A stretch of 64,000 nt of DNA from DASYXT01 sp035934555. GTDB lineage: Bacteria > Verrucomicrobiota > Verrucomicrobiia > Limisphaerales > UBA8199. The DNA is taken from contig DASYXT010000097.1 in NCBI GenBank assembly GCA_035934555.1, positions 1 to 64,000 of the forward strand, given 5' to 3'. Shown piece after piece: positions 41,029-49,828 of the stretch. Numbering within the stretch: the first letter of the stretch is position 1; the number at the start of each line of letters is the position of its first letter. The translations under genes were made by a program, and so were the position numbers. Under the pieces are notes generated by a model. It did not search any database and was not told the DNA's origin. It worked only from the letters and a program-made list of their open reading frames with translations.

Positions 41029-41554
41029 CTGCGAGCATCGTCCGCAGCTTTGCCGCTTGAGGCAATGGAAAAGAAAACGTGCAGCGTGGAGCGTCGAGCG
41101 TGGAGCGTGGGAGCCGAGGCAAAAAAAACCGGGCTAGTCAGTCAGGGGGTGACCGAAGAGCCCGGGGAATTTTCGAATTAAGTACAACAGTAGGATTACG
41201 GAGAACATCGACCCCAGTCTGTACTATAACCGCGGTCGAAATCGTCATGCGGGCTGCTCAAAGAACAAGTTGCCAATTGCCCGCGAAATTCTAAGGCGTA
41301 TCTGCTATCAATTAAGCATGGCTTGGGGCCGGTGTCAACGCCTTCTTAAAAGTATTAACTACGATTGACTTGAGCATAAGCCAAACTTTTTCAAACGCCT
41401 TCCGCCCGTGTGGTGCTTTTCTACCAGTCTGACCACCTGGCCCGCAACTTAGTTCAAAATTCCTGAGCTGAAAAATAGACTTTTTACCTGCGGCGGATTC
41501 TTGTTGAATGGCAGGGGTAGCGCTCAAACATCAAAGACAAAGCAAGATTGAATC
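41029..41554. other. 526-bp intergenic region, with a minus-oriented hairpin
   Basis: No gene is seen. Near the lptF/G start is a short tandem of GGAGCGT words (41087-41110). At 41129-41165 is a hairpin (CCGGGCT with AGCCCGG) preceded on the plus strand by eight A, so on the minus strand it is a stem followed by U8, resembling a terminator just upstream of the permease gene. The remaining 380 bp are AT-richer and hold the promoter of yebC. Confidence 0.5.
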
Positions 41555-42304
41555 ATGGCTGGACATAGCAAATGGGCCAAGGTGAAGCATTTCAAAGGGG
41601 CGATCGACGCCAAGCGCGGCAAGATTTTTTCGAAGCTGAGCAAGGAAATCAGCATCGCGGCCAAGCTGGGCGGGGCTGACCCGGGCATGAACCCGCGGCT
41701 GCGGATGGTGTTGCTGAAATCCCGGGCCGCCAACATGCCCAATGATAATATCGAACGCGCCATCAAGAAAGGCACGGGCGGCGGCGAGACCGCCACCTTT
41801 GAAGATCTGACGTACGAGATTTATGCGCCGCACGGGGTTGCCGTCCTGGTGGAGATCAGCACGGACAATCGGAATCGGACGGCGTCGGAAATCCGCAGCC
41901 TGGTAACCAAAGGCGGTGGCAGCATCGCGACGCAGGGGTCCGTCAGCCGGTTGTTTCACCGCAAGGGCCAGCTCATTGTGCCGCGTGAGGCGGCCGAGGA
42001 AGATCGTTTAATGGAAATCGCCCTTGAGGCGGGGGCGGAAGATTTCAAAGCCGAACCGCAGGGGTTCGAGATTCTTACTGAGCCCGGCCAACTTGAGGCG
42101 GTGCACAAACAACTCGAAGCCAAAGGGATTAAGCCGGCGGTGGCGGAGGTGACTGCACTGCCGACGGCGACCGTGCCGCTCACTTCCGAAAGCACCGCCA
42201 CGGCGGTCAGCAAGTTGCTCGAAGCCCTCGAAGACCACGACGACGTTAAGGAGGTTTATTCCAACGCCGACTTTCCTGAGGACGTGGCGAAAGTCGAAGG
42301 GTGA
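41555..42304 (+). CDS. yebC: YebC/PmpR-family regulator or translation factor
   Basis: 249 residues beginning MAGHSKWAKVKHFKGAIDAK, the diagnostic start of the family, followed by KIFSKLSKEI, NPRLRMVLLKSRAANMPNDN and IERAIKKG. The three-domain layout and length match. Members act as transcription regulators, and TACO1 as a ribosome factor for difficult stretches. The stop codon overlaps the GTG of the next gene, so the pair is an operon. Confidence 0.97.
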   Translation: MAGHSKWAKVKHFKGAIDAKRGKIFSKLSKEISIAAKLGGADPGMNPRLRMVLLKSRAANMPNDNIERAIKKGTGGGETATFEDLTYEIYAPHGVAVLVEISTDNRNRTASEIRSLVTKGGGSIATQGSVSRLFHRKGQLIVPREAAEEDRLMEIALEAGAEDFKAEPQGFEILTEPGQLEAVHKQLEAKGIKPAVAEVTALPTATVPLTSESTATAVSKLLEALEDHDDVKEVYSNADFPEDVAKVEG

Positions 42305-45096
42305 AGATCAAGCGGCTGAGCGAAGACAGTCTGGTGGCGCGCGGGCTGGCTATGCTGGCCGCAGCCGTGCTGCGGTACCGCCGTTGGCTGGTGTATCCGC
42401 AGGTGGGATTATTTGTGCTCTGCGTGCTGTATGTGATATATGGCGCGCCTTTTTTAGGACTCCAAGGCCTGCAATTCGACACCAGCCGCAGCGACCTGGT
42501 CGGCGCTAATAAGAAGTATCACCAGAATTTCCTGCGCTTTAAGAAGGAGTTTCCGACCCAGGACGACCTGGTGACGGTCGTGGAGAGCGAGGACCCGGAC
42601 AAGAACCGGCAGTTTGTCGAGCGGTTGGGCGCGCGGCTGGAGGCGGAGACCAACCTGTTCCGGGATGTGTTTTACCGGCGGGACCTGATGATGCTGGGTC
42701 GCAAAGCATTGTTGTTCGTCCCGGACAGTGACTTGGCGGAGCTCAAAACGAATCTTTTGGATTACCGCCCGTTCATCCAGCAATTCAGCCACACCACTAA
42801 TCTGGTCTCCCTTTTTGACGGCATCAACACCCAGTTCCGCACCGCCAAGCGCGAGCAGAACGCCGAGACTGACTCGATGCTCAAGGCCTTTCCGGTGCTG
42901 GAACGCATTGTCCGGGAAGCCACCTCGAGCCTGCGCCGCCCCGGCACTCCTCCTTCCCCGGGCGTTAATGCGCTGTTCAGCACCGACCCCAATGCCGAAC
43001 AGCAGATGTACATCACGCTCGGGCAGGGCTCGATCTATATTGTATCCGCGCAGGCCCCGACCGAGGACCTGAACGGCCCCGCGGTGGACCGGTTACGGCA
43101 GTTGGTGCAGGAGGTCGAGGATGAAGTCCCGGGCTTGAATGTCGGCATCACGGGTGAGTCGGTGCTCGAGCACGACGAAATGGCGCAGTCGGAAAGGGAC
43201 ACGATGAAGGCCAGCGTCGTGTCGTTGGTGATCTGTGCGCTGATCTTCATTTACGGCTACCAGGAAACCGGGCGTCCGATTAAAGCGACGCTCTCACTGC
43301 TGATCGGGCTTGGCTATACGCTGGCGTTTGCCACCGCTACAGTCGGCCATTTGAACATCCTCACCATCACCTTCGTGCCGATTTTGATTGGGCTGGCGAT
43401 TGATTACGGCGTGCATCTGATCTCGCGCTACGAGGAAGAGTTGCGGCGCGGACGCCCGGAACAAGCGGCCTTGCAGAAGGCGCTGGTCTATACCGGCCAG
43501 GGCATTTTCACGGGCGCGTTCACCACGGCGGGCGCGTTCCTGGCGATGGCGTTCACCAATTTCAAAGGCATCCAGGAAATGGGCATTATCTGCGGCGGTG
43601 GCCTGCTTGTCTGCCTGGTGCCGATGCTAACGATGTTGCCGGCGCTGCTGCTCAAGGGACGCCAGAACGTTATGGACCACCCCCAGGGCGCTGAGGTAGC
43701 CCAACGCCGCGCGCGCATTGAAAGTCTCTGGCTGGGCCGCCCCGGCCTGGTGACGGTTGTCACTGTTGCGCTCTGCGCCGTCGCGGCAACCCAAATCCAC
43801 AAAGTCTATTTTGATTACAATCTGCTGCACATGCAAAGCCCTGGCCTGCCCGCCGTCGAGTACGAATCCAAGTTGCTGCGGGCCGACAAGTCGGTTTTGT
43901 TCGCCGCCGTCATCGCGACCAACCTCCAGGAGGCAGTGGCGCTCGAACAACAGCTCACCAATTTGCCGGCGGTGGAGAATGTGGATTCCATGACGCGGTT
44001 TTTGACTGAGGACCAGACCAAAAAGCTGGTGCTGGTCAAAGAACTCAAAACTGCCCTGGCGCCGATTCATTTCCCCGCGCCGGACCGGCGGCCCGTCAAC
44101 CTGGACGACCTCAGCCGGACGTTGTACTCGCTGAATGGGTACCTGGATGCCGCGACCGACGAGGTCCAGGCACAGGACAAACAGCTCGCGGCCCAGTTTC
44201 GGTCGTTGCGGGATGCCGTGGCTGAGTTGCGCCGGGAGCTCTTTGCCGGGTCGGATGAGCAGATTGCAAACCATGCGAGCAAGCTCGGTCAGTTCCAACG
44301 CGCTTTCTTCAATGATGTCCGCCAAACGTTTGAATTGCTGCAGAACCAGGATGCCGATAGCCCCTTGCGAGTCCAGGACCTGCCCCAGGAGCTGAGGGAC
44401 CGGTTCATTGGCGTTACCGGCAAGTATTTGCTCATGGTGTACCCCAAGAAAGACCTGTGGCAGCGCGCCAATCAACGGGAGTTCCTGGACCAATTGGAGC
44501 CGATCGCCCCCGAGGTCACTGGCACACCGGTTCAACTTTACCATTACACCGAACTCCTCAAGAGCAGTTACGAGGAAGCGGCGCGTTATTCGTTGATTGC
44601 CATCGTGCTGCTGGTGTTGCTGCACTTCCGCTCGGCGATGTCCCTGGCCCTGGCGCTTGTACCGGTCGCCGTCGGGTTTTTGTGGCTGGGCGGGTTAATG
44701 GGGTTCTTCGACGTGCCGCTCAATCCGGCCAATATCATGACTTTGCCACTGGTGATTGGCATCGGGGTCACCAACGGCATCCATATCTTGAATCGGTATG
44801 CCGAGGAACAGACCCCCAGCATTTTGGCGCGGAGCACCGGCAAAGCTGTGCTGGTTTCCGGTTTAACCGCTATCGCCGGGTTTGGAAGCTTGATTTTGGC
44901 CAAGCATGCAGGCATCAAGAGCCTCGGCTGTGTCATGTCTTTGGGCTTGGCGACCTGTATGGTCGCCGGACTGACCTTCCTCCCGGCATTGCTTACGGTG
45001 TTGACGCCTCACGAAAAAAAACGACCCAGTGGCGACAATGCACGATCGACACTGGGTCGGGAGGAACCGAGGTCCAAAACCTCAAGTTTGAGATAA
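42301..45096 (+). CDS. RND/MMPL-family transporter (HpnN-like)
   Basis: 931 residues from a GTG overlapping the yebC stop. Two sets of membrane helices, each preceded by a large periplasmic loop, are visible (first helix VYPQVGLFVLCVLYVIYGA; middle set VVSLVICALIFIYGY, TITFVPILIGLAIDYGVH; final set from ALALVPVAVGFLWLGG). The GLAIDYGVH motif is the proton-relay segment of MMPL/RND lipid exporters. It probably transports lipid or hopanoid, as HpnN does. The last ~25 codons contain a perfect 10-bp hairpin. Confidence 0.85.
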   Translation: MKIKRLSEDSLVARGLAMLAAAVLRYRRWLVYPQVGLFVLCVLYVIYGAPFLGLQGLQFDTSRSDLVGANKKYHQNFLRFKKEFPTQDDLVTVVESEDPDKNRQFVERLGARLEAETNLFRDVFYRRDLMMLGRKALLFVPDSDLAELKTNLLDYRPFIQQFSHTTNLVSLFDGINTQFRTAKREQNAETDSMLKAFPVLERIVREATSSLRRPGTPPSPGVNALFSTDPNAEQQMYITLGQGSIYIVSAQAPTEDLNGPAVDRLRQLVQEVEDEVPGLNVGITGESVLEHDEMAQSERDTMKASVVSLVICALIFIYGYQETGRPIKATLSLLIGLGYTLAFATATVGHLNILTITFVPILIGLAIDYGVHLISRYEEELRRGRPEQAALQKALVYTGQGIFTGAFTTAGAFLAMAFTNFKGIQEMGIICGGGLLVCLVPMLTMLPALLLKGRQNVMDHPQGAEVAQRRARIESLWLGRPGLVTVVTVALCAVAATQIHKVYFDYNLLHMQSPGLPAVEYESKLLRADKSVLFAAVIATNLQEAVALEQQLTNLPAVENVDSMTRFLTEDQTKKLVLVKELKTALAPIHFPAPDRRPVNLDDLSRTLYSLNGYLDAATDEVQAQDKQLAAQFRSLRDAVAELRRELFAGSDEQIANHASKLGQFQRAFFNDVRQTFELLQNQDADSPLRVQDLPQELRDRFIGVTGKYLLMVYPKKDLWQRANQREFLDQLEPIAPEVTGTPVQLYHYTELLKSSYEEAARYSLIAIVLLVLLHFRSAMSLALALVPVAVGFLWLGGLMGFFDVPLNPANIMTLPLVIGIGVTNGIHILNRYAEEQTPSILARSTGKAVLVSGLTAIAGFGSLILAKHAGIKSLGCVMSLGLATCMVAGLTFLPALLTVLTPHEKKRPSGDNARSTLGREEPRSKTSSLR
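45022..45059 (-). terminator. Terminator-like hairpin, minus strand, inside the RND gene end
   Basis: CGACCCAGTG (45022-45031) pairs perfectly with CACTGGGTCG (45050-45059). Seven or more A precede it on the plus strand, so the minus-strand RNA would have the stem followed by a U-run. It lies within the last 25 codons of the transporter. There is no leftward gene to the right that needs it; it may block antisense transcripts. Confidence 0.5.
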
Positions 45097-45219
45097 AATA
45101 AAGAATCCCGCGATAAAGTCAATAATTATGTCAAAAAGGCCATCTTTTGGTCAGTTCCGGGTAGCGGTATCGTTAACGAACAAGAACAACTGTTCCGCGT
45201 CTTCTACGCCAACCTGACT

Positions 45220-46815
45220 TTGATTCCCTCACCATTATCCCGGCCTCTGAGCGCGGCTGCCGACGGACCCAAGCGTTTTCGGCACATCTGGCCAGCTCTT
45301 AGCTGCGAACCGATTTGGCTGGCGATTGCTTTCGGCTGTTGGGTGGCGGTCAGCGGCTTCGGAGCGGCACTTGACCATGCCGGCCCACTTTTCGACCGGC
45401 ATCCGCTGACGCTTTTCCCGGGTGAGGAGACGCAGGCGGCGGGGCCCCTTTTTTATGACCGCCACCGAGGAGAGGAGCACACGTGGGCGGTGCCACCGCT
45501 GTTGTCCTACACACAGGATCCGGCAGTGTCGCTCGAGGAATTTGACTTCCTTTATCCGTTGCTGACCTATGACCGATATGGGAACCAGTTCGTTTGGCAG
45601 TTGGGCCAAGTGCTCAGCTTCGCGGGCGGGCCTTCTCCCGGCGAAGAGAAACGGAATCGGTTCACCCTGTTTCCGATCTATTTCCAGCAACGCTCGTCGA
45701 ACCCCGAGGAGAATTATACGGCGTTGGCGCCTTTTTACGGGCATCTCAAGAACCGCCTGTTCCGGAATGAGATTTTCTTTGTGATGTTCCCGCTTTATTC
45801 CAAGACACGCAAAGGCGAGGTAATCACGGAAAACTACCTTTTTCCTTTTTTCGACCGTTCGTATGGAGGGGGAGTGCGGGGTTGGCAATTTTGGCCGATT
45901 ATCGGCCACGACCACAAAGAGATCACCACTCGCACAAATGGCTTTAACGAGGTGGAGACCGTGCCCGGGTATGACAGCCGGTTTGTGCTGTGGCCCCTTT
46001 ACTATAACCAGCATGCGGGGTTGGGCAGTGATAACCCTGACTGGCAGCAAGGGGTGCTGCCGCTTTATGCGCTGGAGCGCTCGCCGCAACGCGACAGCAC
46101 GACGGTGCTTTGGCCGTTCTTTTCGCATGTAAACGACCGCGGCAAAAAGTACCACGAGTGGGATGCGCCCTGGCCATTGGTGGAATTTGCCGGCGGTGAA
46201 GGCAAACACACCACCCGCGTCTGGCCATTTTTTAGCCACGCCCGCAGTCCCGAATTGGAAGACGATTTTTATCTCTGGCCGGTTTACAAGTACGACGCGA
46301 TTCACGCCCCGCCGCTCGAACGCAGCCGGCGGCGCGTGGCCTTTTTCCTCTATTCCGATATTCGCGAGCAGAACACCGAAACGGGGCAATCCAAGCGGCG
46401 GACGGATCTGTGGCCGTTGATGACGCGCCGGCGGGACTTCAATGGCGACACACGGCTGCAACTGCTCGCTCCCCTCGAGGTCTGGACCTTGGGGAGCCAC
46501 AAGATCGAGCGAGACTGGTCGCCGGTGTGGTCGGTGTGGGTTTCCGAACGCAACGCCCAGACCGGAGCCGCAAGCCAATCGCTGCTCTGGAACCTGTACC
46601 GCCGCGACATCGGTTCCGGCTCGCGACGCGTCTGCGCCCTTTTTGGGCTGTTCCAGTACCACGCTGACCCCAAAGGCAAGCGGTTGCGGTTGTTTTGTGT
46701 CCCGGTGTGGGAGAGAAAACAAAGCGCCAGGGGGCTGGCGCAGTCCGTGACACTTCGCGAGACAGCAACGCCCAACTGCGTGCGAAACGATTCGCTACGA
46801 TTGGACGCTGAGTAG
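45220..46815 (+). CDS. Trp-rich protein of unknown function with repeated LWPFF/LFP motifs
   Basis: 531 residues from a TTG start; no ATG or GTG start is more convincing. One hydrophobic segment near residues 30-50 (PIWLAIAFGCWVAVSGFGAA) may be a signal anchor. The rest has repeated short aromatic strands: LFPIYF, LFPFFDRS-like, LWPLYY, LWPFFSH, WPFFSHA, LWPVYK, LWPLM. Spaced ~40-60 residues apart, they suggest a beta-repeat outer-membrane or surface protein. The last ~31 residues are encoded by a dispersed repeat (family B), so the natural end may have been lost. No family is recognised. Confidence 0.65.
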   Translation: MIPSPLSRPLSAAADGPKRFRHIWPALSCEPIWLAIAFGCWVAVSGFGAALDHAGPLFDRHPLTLFPGEETQAAGPLFYDRHRGEEHTWAVPPLLSYTQDPAVSLEEFDFLYPLLTYDRYGNQFVWQLGQVLSFAGGPSPGEEKRNRFTLFPIYFQQRSSNPEENYTALAPFYGHLKNRLFRNEIFFVMFPLYSKTRKGEVITENYLFPFFDRSYGGGVRGWQFWPIIGHDHKEITTRTNGFNEVETVPGYDSRFVLWPLYYNQHAGLGSDNPDWQQGVLPLYALERSPQRDSTTVLWPFFSHVNDRGKKYHEWDAPWPLVEFAGGEGKHTTRVWPFFSHARSPELEDDFYLWPVYKYDAIHAPPLERSRRRVAFFLYSDIREQNTETGQSKRRTDLWPLMTRRRDFNGDTRLQLLAPLEVWTLGSHKIERDWSPVWSVWVSERNAQTGAASQSLLWNLYRRDIGSGSRRVCALFGLFQYHADPKGKRLRLFCVPVWERKQSARGLAQSVTLRETATPNCVRNDSLRLDAE

Positions 46816-46859
46816 TGGCGCCAGCTTTTGGCGTGCGCCAGTCCCCTGGCGCTTTTTCC
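46721..46859. repeat. Dispersed palindromic repeat family B, copy 1
   Basis: The left arm AAAGCGCCAGGGGGCTGGCG and the right arm ending GCGCCAGTCCCCTGGCGCTT are inverted copies about 95 bp apart. It overlaps the 3' end of the Trp-rich gene and continues past it. A second copy is at 50964-51138. Confidence 0.75.
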
Positions 46860-46951
46860 AGAGGCGGCGGAAAAATTGAGGTAGCGCGAACAGGGCGGAC
46901 GCGCCAGACTACCGCCCCGAAGTCAGGCAACGATGCTTTCGCAGAACCGAT

Positions 46952-47689
46952 ATGTTTGAGAATGTGGGTGAGATGGTGATCCTGCTGTGGCGGGCGCTGC
47001 TGGCGCTGCCGCAGAGCTGGCGCCAGCGCCAGAAGGTGTTCGATCAATTCTTTGAGATCGGCAATGCCAGCCTGCTCATGGTGTGCATTCTGTCCTTTTT
47101 CATCGGCGGCGTCATTGCCTTGCAGACCGGGCCGGTGCTGGTCGAGCGGGGTTTGGCCAATGCCGTCGGCGGCGTAGTGGGCGTGTCGATTTGCAAGGAG
47201 CTTGCGCCGGTGATGATGTCGATCCTCATCGCCGGGCGCATTGGTTCGGCCATGGCTGCTGAGATTGGCTCGATGCGGGTTTACCAGGAGATTGACGCGC
47301 TGCGCACGATGAACATCAGCCCGATTGACTACCTGGTTGTGCCTCGGCTGGTGGCCATTGCGGTGGCGCTGCCCTTGCTGGTGGTCTTCGCCATCCTGGT
47401 GGGGTGGCTCGGTGGCGCGGTCGTGTCCTCGGCCAACCAACGCATCGATATTTCCTTTCCCGCCTTCTTCACTACCTTGCGCGATGTGGTGCAGATTCGG
47501 GACGTAGTCAACGGCGTATTCAAGAGTTTCATTTTTGCCTGGGTGATCGGAGTGGTATCCTGTCATCAAGGCTTGATCACCATCGGCGGCCCGCGGGGCA
47601 TCGGGCGTTCGGTGACCAAGGCGGTGGTCAATTCCATCGTGCTGATTGTCATCCTTGATTACCTGCTCACCCGGATTCTGCTGCGCTAG
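46952..47689 (+). CDS. mlaE: MlaE-type permease of the lipid ABC transporter
   Basis: 245 residues, five or six helices. The family motif is visible around VSICKELAPVMMSILIAGRI and GSAMAAEIGSMRVYQEIDAL, with EIDALRTMNISPIDYLVVPR. It is the inner-membrane channel that moves phospholipid between the inner membrane and the periplasm. The stop is directly followed by the mlaF ATG with no gap, so they form an operon. The MlaD gene is about 200 bp downstream, with a palindromic repeat between. Confidence 0.93.
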   Translation: MFENVGEMVILLWRALLALPQSWRQRQKVFDQFFEIGNASLLMVCILSFFIGGVIALQTGPVLVERGLANAVGGVVGVSICKELAPVMMSILIAGRIGSAMAAEIGSMRVYQEIDALRTMNISPIDYLVVPRLVAIAVALPLLVVFAILVGWLGGAVVSSANQRIDISFPAFFTTLRDVVQIRDVVNGVFKSFIFAWVIGVVSCHQGLITIGGPRGIGRSVTKAVVNSIVLIVILDYLLTRILLR

Positions 47690-48445
47690 ATGAATGGTTC
47701 CACTCAACAGGGGGTCAGCGTTCAGGTGCGTGGGCTGCACAAGAGCTTCAACGGGCACGAAGTGCTCAAAGGCCTGGACTTCGACGTGCAGCCCGGGGAG
47801 ATCTTTGTCCTGATGGGGCCAAGCGGCAGCGGCAAATCGGTCCTGCTCAAGCACGTGATCGGGCTGGAGGAACCCGATGCGGGGGAAATCCTCATCGATG
47901 GGCAGTCCATCCAGTCGCCGGAAGTGATGGAGCGGTATCGCCTGGCGATGGTGTTCCAATCCGGCGCGCTGCTTAATTCGCTGACGGTCGGCGAAAACAT
48001 CGGCCTTTATTTATCGGAGCACCGCCTCAAGCCGCCGGAGGAGATCGCGCGCATCGTCGCCGAAAAGCTTGAAGTGGTCGGACTGAAGGATACCGAAGAC
48101 AAAATGCCGAGCGAATTGTCGGGTGGCATGAAAAAGCGCGTCGCGATTGCCCGGGCGCTCGTCATCGAGCCGCAGTTGATTCTCTATGATGAGCCGACCA
48201 GCGAGCTGGACCCGCTATCCGCGGTGGTGATTTCTGAGGAAATTGCGAAACTAAACCACCGCATTCAGGTGACGTCGCTGGTGGTATCGCACGACCGGGA
48301 ATTGGCCTTCGGCATCGCCGATCGGATCGCGGTGATCAATGACGGCAGGATTCTGACCATCGGCACCCCGGAGGCAGTCTCGAAAAGCGAGGATCCCTGC
48401 GTGCAGGAATTCCTCAACGCCCGCTTTCACCGCGCCCATCCATGA
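47690..48445 (+). CDS. mlaF: MlaF-type ATPase of the lipid ABC transporter
   Basis: 251 residues. Walker A GPSGSGKS, the ABC signature LSGGMKKRVAIARAL, Walker B LILYDEPTSELDP and the switch His (VVSHDRE) are all present. It powers the MlaE permease. The initiator is directly adjacent to the mlaE stop. Confidence 0.95.
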   Translation: MNGSTQQGVSVQVRGLHKSFNGHEVLKGLDFDVQPGEIFVLMGPSGSGKSVLLKHVIGLEEPDAGEILIDGQSIQSPEVMERYRLAMVFQSGALLNSLTVGENIGLYLSEHRLKPPEEIARIVAEKLEVVGLKDTEDKMPSELSGGMKKRVAIARALVIEPQLILYDEPTSELDPLSAVVISEEIAKLNHRIQVTSLVVSHDRELAFGIADRIAVINDGRILTIGTPEAVSKSEDPCVQEFLNARFHRAHP

Positions 48446-48471
48446 ACCTCAGCGGAAACACCATGCCAGTT

Positions 48472-48578
48472 GGAGCGCGGACTTTAGTCCGCAGCAGCGC
48501 CCGAATGTTCAAGTGCGCGGGGACATTATCAGGCCGTAATTCAGATGGTGTGTTGCTGCGGACTCAAGTCCGCGCTCC
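48472..48578. repeat. Dispersed palindromic repeat family A, copy 3
   Basis: The left arm GGAGCGCGGACTTTAGTCCG and the right arm GGACTCAAGTCCGCGCTCC repeat the family A plan, with a longer centre. It lies between mlaF and mlaD-like genes, where it might affect the relative expression of the operon. Confidence 0.8.
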
Positions 48579-48642
48579 GTTGCCTTTTTGACGATTTTCG
48601 TTCGCTTTTCTCACGTGCCATATTAAAGAAAGAAACAGACCT

Positions 48643-49635
48643 ATGAAGAACACGCTTGAAACCCGGTTAGGCATCTTTGTCGCCCTGGCGGTGATTGCCG
48701 CCGTGCTCATTCTGGAAATTGTCGGCGGTCCGCTTTTGTTTTCAAGCGGCTACCGTCTGCGGGCCATGTTCAACACGGTGCAGGACCTCAAACCGGGCGA
48801 TGCCGTCAAGATCGCCGGCGTCGATGTCGGGCGGGTCGAGCGCATCACCCTGGACGAGACGAACAATAAAGTGATGGTGACGATGAAGCTGCGCAAGCAG
48901 GTCGAGGGCACCCCGGTTGAGGTGCACACCGATAGCCTGGCCACCATCAAGTTCACCGGGTTGATGGGGCAGAACTTTGTCGCGCTGACCTTCGGCACCC
49001 CCACCGCACCGCTCGCCACTGAGAATACCATCCTGGCCACCGCCGAGCAGCCGGACCTCAGCGCGATGATGGCAAAAATTGATGATGTCGCCACTGGCGT
49101 CCAAAACCTGACGCGCAGTTTTACCGGAGTGAAAATCGATCAACTACTCGGCCCGCTCATCAATTTCGTCCAGGACAGCAAAGGACCGCTCACCGCGACC
49201 TTGACCAATATGCAGTCCATTTCCACACAAATCGCGCAGGGCAAAGGCACGGTCGGCAAACTCATTTACGATGATGCGCTGTACGCCTCGGCGATGAAAA
49301 CGGTCAATAACCTCGATGAAACCGGCACCGAAATCCGGGCCACGGTAGCCGATGCCCGCAAGATTGTGGACCAGGTCAATGCCGGTCAGGGCACCGTCGG
49401 CAAACTGCTCCATGATGACCGGCTCTATGCGGAAACGACCGAGTCGATGGTTAACCTAAAGGAGATTCTGCAGAAAATTAACCGCGGTCAGGGGTCCGTG
49501 GGCAAAATCGTCAATGACGAGGACCTGTACAAGAACGCCAAACTAACTTTGCAAAAACTGGACAAGGCGACCGAAGGGCTCGAAGACCAGGGGCCGCTTA
49601 GTGTCATGGGCATTGTCGTCAGTAAACTATTCTGA
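48643..49635 (+). CDS. mlaD: MlaD-type MCE protein
   Basis: 330 residues. An N-terminal anchor (LGIFVALAVIAAVLILEIVG) precedes the MCE domain (YRLRAMFNTVQDLKPGDAVK, then IAGVDVGRVERITL), the lipid-binding subunit that forms a ring with MlaE/F. The C-terminal half is a helical repeat (QGTVGKLLHDDRLYAE and similar blocks, each with G-VGKL), typical of MlaD-like proteins with a periplasmic tail. It completes the E-F-D set; MlaB and MlaC are not seen nearby. Confidence 0.92.
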   Translation: MKNTLETRLGIFVALAVIAAVLILEIVGGPLLFSSGYRLRAMFNTVQDLKPGDAVKIAGVDVGRVERITLDETNNKVMVTMKLRKQVEGTPVEVHTDSLATIKFTGLMGQNFVALTFGTPTAPLATENTILATAEQPDLSAMMAKIDDVATGVQNLTRSFTGVKIDQLLGPLINFVQDSKGPLTATLTNMQSISTQIAQGKGTVGKLIYDDALYASAMKTVNNLDETGTEIRATVADARKIVDQVNAGQGTVGKLLHDDRLYAETTESMVNLKEILQKINRGQGSVGKIVNDEDLYKNAKLTLQKLDKATEGLEDQGPLSVMGIVVSKLF

Positions 49636-49828
49636 CCAATTGAGAAGTGGACATTGATTAATGGTTATTGGTCAGCCACGGCCCGTGCGCTTCAGTCCCA
49701 GGCTCGATCTGCAACTTCAAGGCCTGCTCCGTGGCGTTCTTCAATAAGACAGTGACTATTTCTCAATACTCGATTTTCAATTAATCTGATAGACACTCAC
49801 GGCCAAAGACATTTGCGGTTGCCTCTAA

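Noticed and set aside
45235..46722. Long open frame on the minus strand (495 codons) opposite the Trp-rich gene
   Set aside because: Its product has the Arg/His/Pro-rich composition of antisense translation of a GC-rich gene, has no motif, and ends inside a repeat; the plus-strand frame has patterned aromatic motifs.
46439..47959. Long minus-strand open frame across mlaE
   Set aside because: The plus strand is an unmistakable MlaE/MlaF pair; the antisense frame crosses gene boundaries and a repeat.
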